Shown here piece after piece: positions 1-6,861 of a stretch of 12,350 nt of DNA. Each line of letters begins with the position of its first letter. Position 1 is the first letter of the stretch. The notes beneath the pieces are model-generated. The model did no database searches. It saw nothing but the letters and a program-made list of their open reading frames with translations, and was not told the DNA's origin. The stretch comes from Euperipatoides rowelli. Lineage: Eukaryota; Onychophora; Udeonychophora; Euonychophora; Peripatopsidae. The position numbers and the translations under genes are program-made. The stretch lies in NCBI GenBank assembly GCA_003024985.2, contig PXIH01S0014791.1; one strand, 5' to 3'.

Positions 1-24
1 TGTGTGTGTGTGTGTGTTTGTGTG
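1..24. repeat. (TG)n microsatellite, cut by the window edge
   Basis: The window opens with eight TG units, an interruption (TTTG) and two more TG units. The array probably continues upstream of the window, so its full length is unknown. Confidence 0.9.
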
Positions 25-860
25 AACTCATTTGAAATAACTACTTTACAACAATAAATTTTTGTGATAGAAATGGATTTATTGAGGTGACATTGTTCAT
101 TAGATTTGATAATGAAATAGCAGTTGAGTTTACTTGGTAAATTCTTTTTTGTTTAACATAGCAAAAGAGTTTAGTGATTTCACATCTGATGTCTTTAGGT
201 TTAAATTATTGCTTTTATCCCATTTACAAGCACTTTGTATATATGTTTGAACACTTAAGTTACCTTTTCAAATTCACAACTTTAGTGTATGCTAGAAAAC
301 ACTAAGTGTTCTCTTCTTTTACTAAATTGAAATCAATAAGAACAAGGAACTGTCTATTATTATTCCATAATGCTGAAAAGCAGCAGAGAGGTGGAGCTTG
401 ACCACATATTATGTAGTGTTAGAAAGAGAGAGATTAGTAAATATTAACAACAGCAATTATCTCTTTAAACATTCAATTTTTAGAAGTTGTAATTGTTGTT
501 TGTTTGTTTGTTGTTTTTTGATAGTTGAAAGGATCAAATTTCCGAATATTACATATTATTGGAATGAAAATAAGGATGTGCAGTGCTAGTAGGTAACATT
601 AGATTGTGAATGTCTTGTGTAATGTAAAATGGAGTCCAGGTCATATACTGTACCTTAAAGTTTGTTTTATTTTTCAGTATGATATTAGATTATTTGCATT
701 AAATCATTTCTCTGATGATTCTGATAGAATTAGTAGTAAAGAGATAAGGTGAAGGAATTATTGTTATTGAAATATGTTCTGATTGAGGTATATAAAAAGA
801 TAAATTGGTATCATCATTTACAAATAATCTTCTCTTTTGTTGACTTGATAAAGCAGCTTA
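25..860. other. AT-rich stretch without recognised gene
   Basis: Stops are frequent in all frames and the single short frame near 398-589 has no recognisable similarity. A short imperfect (TGTT)n run lies at about 496-513. A 9-base inverted pair (gaacactta near 250, taagtgttc near 305) could form a weak stem but is of a size expected by chance here. Nothing else stands out. Confidence 0.6.
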
Positions 861-867
861 AGGATCA

Positions 868-1080
868 TCAAAGGCGGCTCTGGTACAATTGTCTGGCAAG
901 TTAGGCTAAATAAAGCAAAATTTCATTGTAATGGTTGCCAATTATTTAGTTTGATCCTTCCTGGGTTCGAATTCAGATTTATTCTTTAGCTGTATTCAGT
1001 TTTATCTCTGGGGTCACTTGTCATAGACAAATTGTGTGTAGGGATGAGACTTGTGTAATCCTGGGTTTGAACCAATTCAT
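868..1080 (+). mobile_element. Possible tRNA-derived SINE fragment
   Basis: Two motifs resemble the RNA polymerase III B box: GGTTCGAATTC at 964-974 and GGGTTTGAACC at about 1062-1072. A sequence near 892-903 (TGGCAAGTTAGG) loosely resembles an A box about 70 bases before the first B box, which is within tRNA-promoter range. Part of this segment (981-1017) recurs at 5648-5684 with 2 mismatches in 37, showing that it is repeated DNA. No cloverleaf can be drawn, so it is not a tRNA gene. The SINE reading is inference: the B boxes could be chance and the recurring piece could belong to another repeat. The ends are approximate. Confidence 0.32.
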
Positions 1081-1182
1081 ATAAACTTGTGTAGTTTATA
1101 AATATATAGGCTACAATATAATGATGTAAATGAAACCAAACTTTATTCCTTCATTACAGTCCTATTTGTTTTATCTAATTAA

Positions 1183-1276
1183 AAGGGGGAGTCCACTCTA
1201 CACCATAATTTACAAAATGTTGTTAAATATATTGCTAATAATGAATATATAATTTATTTTGAATTACTAGCTTTTA
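1183..1276 (+). mobile_element. Solo left arm of a MITE (same family as 1471-1896)
   Basis: This segment matches the left terminal inverted repeat of the MITE at 1471-1896 almost base for base, beginning just after a TTAA (1179-1182) and sharing the GTCCACTC motif and the whole AT-rich arm through AGCTTTTA. Similarity stops beside the ambiguous base at 1277. No matching right arm follows closely, although CCTTTAA at 1295-1301 could be the remnant of a right end of an internally deleted copy. It is either a truncated insertion or a duplicated left end of the neighbouring element. Confidence 0.75.
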
Positions 1277-1277
1277 N
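1277..1277. other. Ambiguous base (n)
   Basis: A single undetermined base sits at the exact edge of the first MITE arm. It marks an uncertain consensus call, which is common where near-identical repeats lie close together. Confidence 0.95.
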
Positions 1278-1470
1278 AAAATCCATTTGTGTGACCTTTA
1301 ATACGGGAGGTGGTAAATTATAATGATATAAGAGATTTCCCAGGTAATACGGGAGATCTGTTATTTATATTTTTCTTAAAGAAAGCAATGATAAGTAAAC
1401 ACTTTGCATTGATAGCTAGATTTACCTCTTTTATATAATATCAATTGCAGAGAAGATGATATTTCTTTAA

Positions 1471-1896
1471 AGGGGAAGTCCACTCTACACCATAATTTAC
1501 AAAATGTTATTAAATATATTGTTAATAATGAATATATAATTTATTTTTAATTAATAGCTTTTATGGCTAAGAGAAAGGTAGGCTACTAGTCTTAAACATG
1601 AATGAATAAATGGACTCATAGCCTATCACTTTAAAAGCAGACGACTTCGAACTATTTTAAAAAGTAGTTCAAAGAAAGCTGTCACATCCGGATTTGCAAG
1701 TTTTGCTTGCTGAAAGTTTACCGTAGTAGACTTTTAACCCCATGTATTGATATCTCCGCAGTTGCAATTAATTCTTACTAAAACTTTAAAAAAATATCAC
1801 TTTAAAAGCTGTCAATTAAAAATAAATTATATATTCATTATTAACAATATATTTAACAATAATTTGTAAATTATGGTGTTGAGTGGACTCAACCCT
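1471..1896. mobile_element. MITE with ~93 bp terminal inverted repeats and TTAA flanks
   Basis: The left arm (1471-1563) and the reverse complement of the right arm (about 1803-1896) are roughly 90% identical by eye. The element is flanked by TTAA on both sides (1467-1470 and 1897-1900), consistent with a 4-base target-site duplication. The ends, read outside in, are AGGGGAAGTCCACTC and AGGGTTGAGTCCACTC, so each terminus reads TTAAAGGG. This resembles the TTAA-targeting MITE type with TTAAAGGRR ends described from Xenopus (T2 group); the placement is from memory and not tested. The ~240 bp centre has no coding capacity and holds a quasi-palindrome at about 1647-1675 (GAACTA paired with TAGTTC). 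It is a non-autonomous DNA transposon needing a transposase encoded elsewhere. Confidence 0.85.
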
Positions 1897-1900
1897 TTAA

Positions 1901-2249
1901 AACTGATTTCACTGATTAAAATTTATTCTATATAGGCCCTAGAGGTACCATATAAACAATAAGCATTATCACACTTTCTCTAATTTATTCAGTGATTGAT
2001 AATCTACCTTCTAGGGCATTGAACTTACCTGGAATTTTAAAATAAATCTTAGCAACTAGAATAAATGCATGTTGTAATAAACCGCATCTCTCTCCCATCC
2101 TCTTTTAAAACAAAGTTCAAATCACAGATTATCTTAAAAGTAGATCGATATGTTTTTTATAAATTTAAATTAAGAGAAGTGCGCCCTTTAAAATATTAAA
2201 AATCCCCCATATATAGTCTACTGTACATGCAAATGAACAACTTACAAAA
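1901..2249. other. Non-coding AT-rich DNA before the minisatellite
   Basis: No gene is visible. The last ~60 bases (about 2195-2249) weakly resemble the second half of a minisatellite unit (an ATCCCCCATATA-like piece), so a decayed unit may extend the array leftwards. Confidence 0.5.
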
Positions 2250-2534
2250 GTACAAAAGGGAATTTGTAATTTCAAAGATTTATCCCGCAATATGGTTGTC
2301 TGAATGTGCAGAATGGTACTGTATATTGTAAAACCATAAAGTTATCCTAAAATATGTATGTCAAAATGTACAAAAGGGTAATTTGTATCTTCAAGACTTA
2401 TCCCCCAATATGGATGCCTAAATGTGCAAAATGATAATTTGTAAACTCTAGATTTATCCTAAAATATAGGTGTTTAAACATATAGAGGATAATTTAAAAT
2501 ACTCAATATTATCCCACAATGTGTGACAAAAAGC
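2250..2534. repeat. Degenerate ~56 bp minisatellite with alternating unit types
   Basis: Five tandem units start at 2250, 2306, 2368, 2424 and 2480, with lengths of 56, 62, 56, 56 and about 55 bases. Most units begin GTRCARAA and contain a TTATCC-type motif near position 33-38. Units 1 and 3 share CCCRCAATATGG-type cores, while units 2 and 4 share CCTAAAATAT cores, so the array appears to have grown by duplication of a ~115 bp dimer. Unit 5 is the most diverged. There is no open frame through it. Confidence 0.8.
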
Positions 2535-2621
2535 ATACCTTAAAAGTTTGTGTGTTTGGAATACACATACACGGAAATTATGCACAATTACATTTTTCAA
2601 ATACAGTGCATTCTAAAACTT

Positions 2622-2712
2622 AATAAAAATAAATAAATAAAAATGCTTTAAAAAAAAAAAAAAAAAACACCTGAAAATCATTTTAGTGCCTAACCAAAAA
2701 AAAAAAAAAAAT
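2622..2712 (+). repeat. AATAAA signals followed by two poly-A tracts
   Basis: AATAAA occurs at 2622-2627, 2632-2637 and 2636-2641, followed by 18 A at 2650-2667 and, after 28 bases, 17 A at 2696-2712. A polyadenylation signal some 10-25 bases before an A tract is what a retroposed transcript leaves behind, so the DNA upstream could be a retrocopy in plus orientation. It may equally be simple A-rich sequence; no target-site duplication was identified. Confidence 0.5.
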
Positions 2713-3586
2713 GCCACCCCCTAAACTTTTAAAATTGCCTATATTTCATGCACACTTGTTGGGCTATTATAGTATCACTGGATTGTTTCCTAAAAATTTA
2801 ACAAATTTACTACAAGAAATCACATTGCTTTAACATGAATTTATTTCTATATTTATTTACACTTTGGGAGTAGGGGTGGGGGTACAAATTAATAGTTTAA
2901 CTTGTAGTCATTGTCTGTTTTATGTTATATAAACACATCATCAATCTAAATGCTCTGCTACTTTAAAACAACCAAGAAGCTAATAATTCTACTGATTTAG
3001 ATTAAACTAGCAAAATTGGAAATCCTTTTTTTTTTCACTTGTCCAAGAGAAATGACAGCCTTTTGATTTTATTTGCCTGACTACCTTGTACAACATCATG
3101 ACAACAAAAATAATTGAATGAACCTTTTCAGCAACCTTGACAAGTACAAAATGGAATATGAAGAAAAATGATGACAGCTTTATGGCATTTGAAAGCATTG
3201 CTTGTGATAAGTTTTGCAATTGATTATTTTCATATGTAATGTTGGATTTATTTAAAAATTTTAGATTATGTATTACATATTCAAACTTTATGCAAAATTG
3301 GTTCAAAGAAATGCTGCGCATATGTAAATGAAACTGCAAATACAGTGTATAAAAAATTATTAACTATTGATTATATTTCAACCTAACACTTTTAAAGTCT
3401 ACAACATGAAGTGGTAAATGATACAAGGTATTTTAGAAATAAGACTATAAGATGTGAATAATCGAAATTAAAATGAAACTATTAAAATAGCATTTGGTAG
3501 TGGTAGGCCGGTTTATTATATAATTTATATTATTATATTAAATTGTTATTTAAATTGTTATATTATTTATTATATCATATATTATC
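2713..3586. other. Non-repetitive AT-rich DNA, no supported gene
   Basis: The minus strand has a 110-codon open frame at 3007-3339. Its product is rich in Phe, Lys, Ile and Ser, matches no family I recognise and has no supporting context; open frames of this size can arise by chance in DNA of this composition. It is recorded here but not called as a gene. 3515-3585 is an almost pure A/T stretch built on TTATAT and TTAAATTG words. Confidence 0.5.
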
Positions 3587-3800
3587 ATGCCGTAGAATGC
3601 CAATCCAGGGTATATGGCCACTTATTCATTTTGGAGGGAAAGGGGGTGTCTCCAGAGGTAGCAGGTTTTGTAAATGAGTGTGGGAGCCAGAACAGTTTCA
3701 GCTAGTGTTTATTTATTTATTTATTTATGGGTTGGTGGAGGCAATGTAGGCCCCAATGGGATTAAGGGCAGAGCCCAGGTTGGGGAGTTAAGGGTAAATT
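3587..3800. other. G+C-richer block of unknown origin with (TTTA)n
   Basis: This block contrasts with the surrounding DNA by its G-rich words (for example GGAGGGAAAGGGGGTG near 3633) and contains a (TTTA)n microsatellite at about 3707-3728. It ends shortly before the LTR element. No frame is open through it and I recognise no protein similarity on either strand. It could be an old transposon tail or unrelated unique DNA. Confidence 0.45.
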
Positions 3801-3875
3801 TCCATTAAGAAATTTTTTTTTATTTTTAAGATGAATTTGTCTTAAAAAAAATTGAAAGTGGTATTTGTGCATTAT

Positions 3876-4090
3876 TGTATATTGTAATAGAAAAGAAACG
3901 GATATGCAGTACAAAACATTGAACACAACTAATGTTATTTAATTAATTCATAACAAAGTGCTGAAGAGGGAAAAAGACAATTTAACTCTACAGTAATCGA
4001 ACAAAGAACAAAACCAAAGCAGGTGTGTTAGACACACGTGCTTTTGTATGTTCAAGCATACTTTAATTTGCTGTAATGCAATATACTACA
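3876..4090 (-). repeat. 3' LTR of the Ty3/gypsy element
   Basis: On the minus strand it begins TGTAGTATATTGC and ends near CTATTACAATATACA, giving TG...CA ends. It aligns along nearly its whole length with 5097-5293. The two LTRs differ by scattered substitutions and several small indels, including a shortening of roughly 15-20 bases in the other copy near 4033-4055, so the insertion is old. A 10-base stem with one mismatch (4018-4027 with 4033-4042, loop TTAGA) lies in the middle and is eroded in the other LTR. The outer boundary may be at 3883 instead of 3876, since both positions give a CA end. Confidence 0.88.
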
Positions 4091-4105
4091 GCTACCCCCT
4101 TGTTA
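4091..4105 (-). promoter_or_regulatory. Polypurine tract and pol stop codon
   Basis: On the minus strand, AACAAGGGGGTAGC lies directly before the 3' LTR start TGTAGTA. This is the usual place for the polypurine tract that primes plus-strand DNA synthesis. The pol stop codon (TAA, complement of 4103-4105) is only 12 bases before the LTR. Confidence 0.7.
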
Positions 4106-4755
4106 AAATTGGAAGTGATCCGGTGGCCTCCTGGTTCTTTCGGGGTAATGGGGTGTGTTTGATGATGTGGTGGAAGTGCTTCTTCTTCCTGAACCATAAT
4201 GTGTCATAATGGGTGTGTTGTGGGTCATAGGGCTATCATTTGTTGGTTCTGGCAAATAGTCAAAGATGTGTTATCATTTACTTTCCTTGTCACTATTGGC
4301 TTTGGTTGGGGTTCTGTAGTTAGGAAGGAAGGTTTAAGCTGATTATAGTGTCTTTTAAATTCCCTACCGTCCTTTAAAGTTATAATAAAGGTTACTGGGA
4401 ACAGTATCTTTTTTACTTTTCCTTCTAGCCTACCCACTTGGTTTTAAAAGCTTTGCTAAAGTTCTTTGCTAACACATCTTGTCTGGCTACATATTTATTT
4501 TTAAAAGAATTGTATTGTATTATGGGAAGCGGGTTTATTTTCTGCAATCTACTTCTCATCTTCCTTCATAATAATAATTCTGACAGTGAGACTTTTAGTG
4601 TACAATGTGGAGTACTCCTATACTGGTATAAAAATTTATTTACTTCTACTTCCAAGTTATTTTCATTTAATCCATTTTCTTTTTTGAGGAAAGTTTTGGT
4701 GATATCCACAAATCGTTCGGCTTGACCATTAATGGCCGGTTGCAGCGGAGCTGAT
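4103..4755 (-). pseudogene. Ty3/gypsy pol remnant: C-terminal integrase and pol tail
   Basis: Integrase inserts retroelement cDNA into the host genome. Reading the minus strand from about 4755, the end of the catalytic core is clear: NGQAER contains the Glu that in this family is the third residue of the DD35E triad, followed by YRSTPH. The two catalytic Asp residues are absent because the earlier part of integrase is deleted. After a stop at 4566-4568 the match continues in another frame to a C-terminal GPY/F-like module at 4225-4437 (DGREFKRHYNQLK). A third frame carries a typical pol end, RTRRPPDHF, just before the stop at 4103-4105. At least two frameshifts therefore separate the parts, and it is a clear pseudogene. 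Confidence 0.9.
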
Positions 4756-5060
4756 TTCTGTTTTACATAATATAAGCTATTCTTCGCATTTCTGCTCTCT
4801 AGTTCAATATGGTTTTTATTACTCAGTTCTGCCGCCATGGCTAGACTTACTAAATGTCATTTCAACCTAGGATTAGTATTTTTTTTAACAGAGGGATCCT
4901 GCAAGCCAAAAATGAACTGTTCCACAAGGTGTAGGCTAATTTAGTTTGTCACCTAGCTCGCAGTTTACAGATATTTTCTTTAGTTTGGCTGCATAACTGG
5001 AAATAGATTCCTGGTCTTCATGTTTCCTCTCAATCTGAAATGTTCAAGCCTAGAGATACC
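4756..5060 (-). pseudogene. Ty3/gypsy gag remnant (central to C-terminal capsid part)
   Basis: Gag forms the particle of the retrotransposon. The minus strand from about 5040 reads ESISSYAAKLKKISVNCELG, resembling the conserved region in Ty3/gypsy gag where a basic stretch is followed by ES-x-x-x-Y/F, a helix and C-x-x-G. A stop (complement of 4939-4941) follows, then a shift of frame to QFIFGLQDPSVKK, matching the F-x-x-GL-x-D-x-x-x-x element. A further stop and probable small indel precede SLAMAAELSN, the usual helix after it. The N-terminal gag half and the zinc knuckle are missing. The last part is in the same frame as the integrase fragment that begins at about 4755. Assignment rests on motif order, not on a database search. 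Confidence 0.75.
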
Positions 5061-5096
5061 TATTTTGATTCCATAATTTGTCACCACTTTTTCTAT

Positions 5097-5293
5097 TGCA
5101 TATTGTAATAGAAAAGAAATGGATACACAGTACAAATATTGAACACAACTATTGTTATTTAATTAATTCATAACTAAAAGTGTTGTAGAGGGAAAAAGAC
5201 AATTGAACAAAGAACAAAACCAAAGCAGGCGTGTTTGACACAAGTATGTAAAAGCATACTTTAATTTGCTGTAGTGCAATATAGCCTACTACA
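5097..5293 (-). repeat. 5' LTR of the Ty3/gypsy element
   Basis: This is the partner of 3876-4090. On the minus strand it begins TGTAGTAGGC and ends CTATTACAATATGCA. It is shorter than its partner owing to indels. The sequence immediately inside it includes TGGTGACAA (complement of 5078-5086), which starts with TGG as primer-binding sites usually do but lies about 10 bases from the LTR edge, so I do not call it a PBS with confidence. Confidence 0.88.
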
Positions 5294-5647
5294 CACATGA
5301 TTATGAATAGTTGTAGAGGAGGGTACTCGACACTAAGACTTGCCACACAGTGTTTTCAGATTTAATAGATTTTGATAACATTAACTAAAAGTGTTACCTA
5401 AAGATTTTTGTTTTGTAATGATTTACATTGTTAGTAAAGTTTGTATTTTTTTATGATACCAAATTATAAATTTTAGATGATTTCTTTTTTGTATATAGTA
5501 TTTTTGTTTTGTATTATATTGAATTTTGTATTTATAGTATTTACTATGTATTTTCTAGGTATCTATGGTCCAAATACACAGTATGTTATCTCTCAACTCT
5601 TTTAATAACTTTCTTCTTTTTTCACATGATGTTTCAATAACTTATTA
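5294..5647. other. AT-rich DNA, no gene
   Basis: T-rich sequence with repeated TTTGTATT words (about 5440-5535) and no supported coding region. Nothing else stands out. Confidence 0.55.
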
Positions 5648-5703
5648 ATTCTTTAGCAGTATTCAGTTTTATCTCTGGGTTCACGATTTTTTTTTTTTTT
5701 TTT
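5648..5703. repeat. Second copy of the 981-1017 repeat piece, then T17
   Basis: 5648-5684 equals 981-1017 with 2 mismatches in 37 bases (core GTATTCAGTTTTATCTCTGG). It is followed after two bases by 17 T (5687-5703). The flanks of the two copies differ, so this is a short shared module of a dispersed repeat. The T tract suggests a retroposon end, but the orientation is unclear. Confidence 0.6.
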
Positions 5704-5766
5704 GATTGACAATATCACACCTTAAAAAATATTGTGGATCAATACTTATGAATATGTTTACAGATA

Positions 5767-5847
5767 TAAGAAGAAAAAAAAGAAAAGTAAAAAAAAATAA
5801 GGGAAAATAAAATATTAAAAAAGAGAGAGAGAAAAAAAAGAAGAAAC
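5767..5847. repeat. A/G-rich low-complexity tract
   Basis: About 80 bases made almost wholly of A and G on the plus strand, including GAGAGAGAGA at 5823-5832. It is simple sequence that may be the expanded A-rich tail of a retroposon. Confidence 0.75.
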
Positions 5848-6226
5848 TTGTGGCTACTTATTGTAATTTTTTTATTTCCAATATTCTTACACTTTATTTT
5901 TTAGTATTATATTTGTTTTAACACTTAATATCATACAGGCATCCCTATAATCATATTAATTTTATTATTCCAGTTGTTTTATATAATCATTTTTTATTAC
6001 AATTTGATCATTAATTTATTCCAATCATTCATATTTTTTTTTCTTTTTTGTTTATATTTATTTCTATTGTATAACATAAGAACTGCAATTGGTCTAACTA
6101 GACCGTTATTTTTGATTAATAAATATAAAAAAAGTGCTGATGAAACATACAAGCTTGGTGAAATGAATGTTTGTAGGAAATTCGCTTCATAATTTTATTT
6201 TTATTTATTTATTTATCTAAGTTAGC
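5848..6226. other. AT-rich DNA ending in (ATTT)n
   Basis: The plus-strand frame at 5974-6192 is a run of Phe, Ile, Leu and Tyr codons that follows from T-rich composition; it is not called. A (TTTA)n-type microsatellite occupies about 6195-6216. Confidence 0.55.
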
Positions 6227-6366
6227 GGGATCATTCACACGGAATGAGTGTTGCCCCTGATCCCTACATTCATAATGTGTGCAAAGCAAATCAACCTTCC
6301 TGAATTTTTTTATTTTTTTGATTTTCAAATAACCATTCATCACTCACTGTGGATACAATGAATGGT
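6227..6366. repeat. Cluster of short inverted repeats
   Basis: Four pairs occur in 140 bases: GGGATCA (6227-6233) with TGATCCC (6258-6264); inside it CATTC (6232-6236) with GAATG (6242-6246), which shares two bases with the outer arm; ACATT/AATGT (6266-6278); and ACCATTCAT (6332-6340) with ATGAATGGT (6358-6366). The words CATTCA and GAATG recur through the block, which is also less A+T-rich than its surroundings. It may be the end of an unrecognised transposon. No protein is evident. Confidence 0.5.
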
Positions 6367-6690
6367 GATAAGCTGGAATATGGAACCTTACTATTATACG
6401 CTACTAATTTGATTGGTATCCGTGTTTAAATTGTCACTGTAGCTAATTTATTCATTTATTTTAAAATGTATATAAGCAAAAAGAAATGGACTTAAAAGTT
6501 TTGATAAACTATGAGTTTGCTTTTTAATACCATTATAGCATATTATATATATATATATATATATATTCGTTACTGTAATTATGTTTTTATCCTAAACAGC
6601 TTCAATAGTGATATGCTATTTTTATTACATTTAATTACTGAAAAGTGATTTTTAAAAGGAAATTAAGCAAAATAGGTTCTATAATTTTTT
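6367..6690. other. AT-rich DNA with (TA)n microsatellite
   Basis: A pure TA run of 23 bases occupies 6544-6566. No gene or other repeat is visible in the rest. Confidence 0.65.
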
Positions 6691-6695
6691 TAACA

Positions 6696-6767
6696 TGCGG
6701 GGGCCAAGACATTTCTGCCCCCATATAATTAAAAGTGTGGGAGCTTTGGCCTTTTTTGCCCCCTCAT
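6696..6767. repeat. Imperfect duplication of a G-rich/C-rich motif
   Basis: Two similar segments, about 6696-6724 and 6735-6767, each run from TGYGGG through a GGCC-containing centre to a TGCCCCC-type end. The first forms a GGGGGC/GCCCCC stem. It is probably part of an old repeat element, which I could not name. Confidence 0.45.
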
Positions 6768-6825
6768 AGTTTGTGCCTATGGATGTCTCATTTGTTTGGC
6801 TCCATGCTAGTGAACCTAAGATTTA

Positions 6826-6861
6826 TCACAATGTACTGCAAATCTGCGCAGTACATTGTGA
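6826..6861. repeat. Perfect 14-bp hairpin
   Basis: TCACAATGTACTGC (6826-6839) pairs perfectly with GCAGTACATTGTGA (6848-6861) over an 8-base loop. A perfect 14-bp stem this close is unlikely by chance. It could be a recent inverted duplication or part of a repeat end. The stem is too short for an ordinary animal microRNA precursor. Confidence 0.75.

Larger units (their letters stand above)
3876..5293 (-). mobile_element. Internally deleted Ty3/gypsy LTR retrotransposon
   Basis: Two direct repeats of about 215 and 197 bp bound a 1.0 kb interior that carries, in minus-strand order, a gag fragment, the end of integrase and the pol C-terminus. Full-length Ty3/gypsy elements are typically 4-6 kb or more, so most of the interior is missing: the N-terminal half of gag, zinc knuckle, protease, reverse transcriptase, RNase H and the first part of integrase. 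LTR order, a polypurine tract beside the 3' LTR and TG...CA ends agree with this class. The remaining coding parts lie in different frames and contain stops, so the copy cannot act by itself. I see no clear 4-5 base target-site duplication. Confidence 0.92.

Noticed and set aside
962-975. tRNA gene at the B-box motif
   Set aside because: No acceptor, D or anticodon stems can be formed around it; only the promoter-like words are present.
2250-2534. CRISPR array
   Set aside because: Repeats are diverged, contiguous units without conserved short repeats and unique spacers, in eukaryotic DNA.
3007-3339. 110-codon open frame on the minus strand
   Set aside because: It is the longest open frame, but its product has AT-driven composition and no recognisable motif, and a frame this long is not surprising in DNA of this composition.
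3591-3601. CGTAGAATGCC, also present inverted at 9360-9370
   Set aside because: Matches of 11 bases are expected by chance many times in a window of this length, and the flanks do not align.
4438-4725. 95-codon plus-strand frame
   Set aside because: It is the antisense shadow of the integrase pseudogene on the other strand.
3871-5303. Target-site duplication of the gypsy element
   Set aside because: Bases beside the two LTRs (ATTAT on the left, CACAT on the right) do not match at either possible boundary.
5155-5346. 63-codon minus-strand frame
   Set aside because: It lies largely within the 5' LTR and its flank; LTR sequence explains it.
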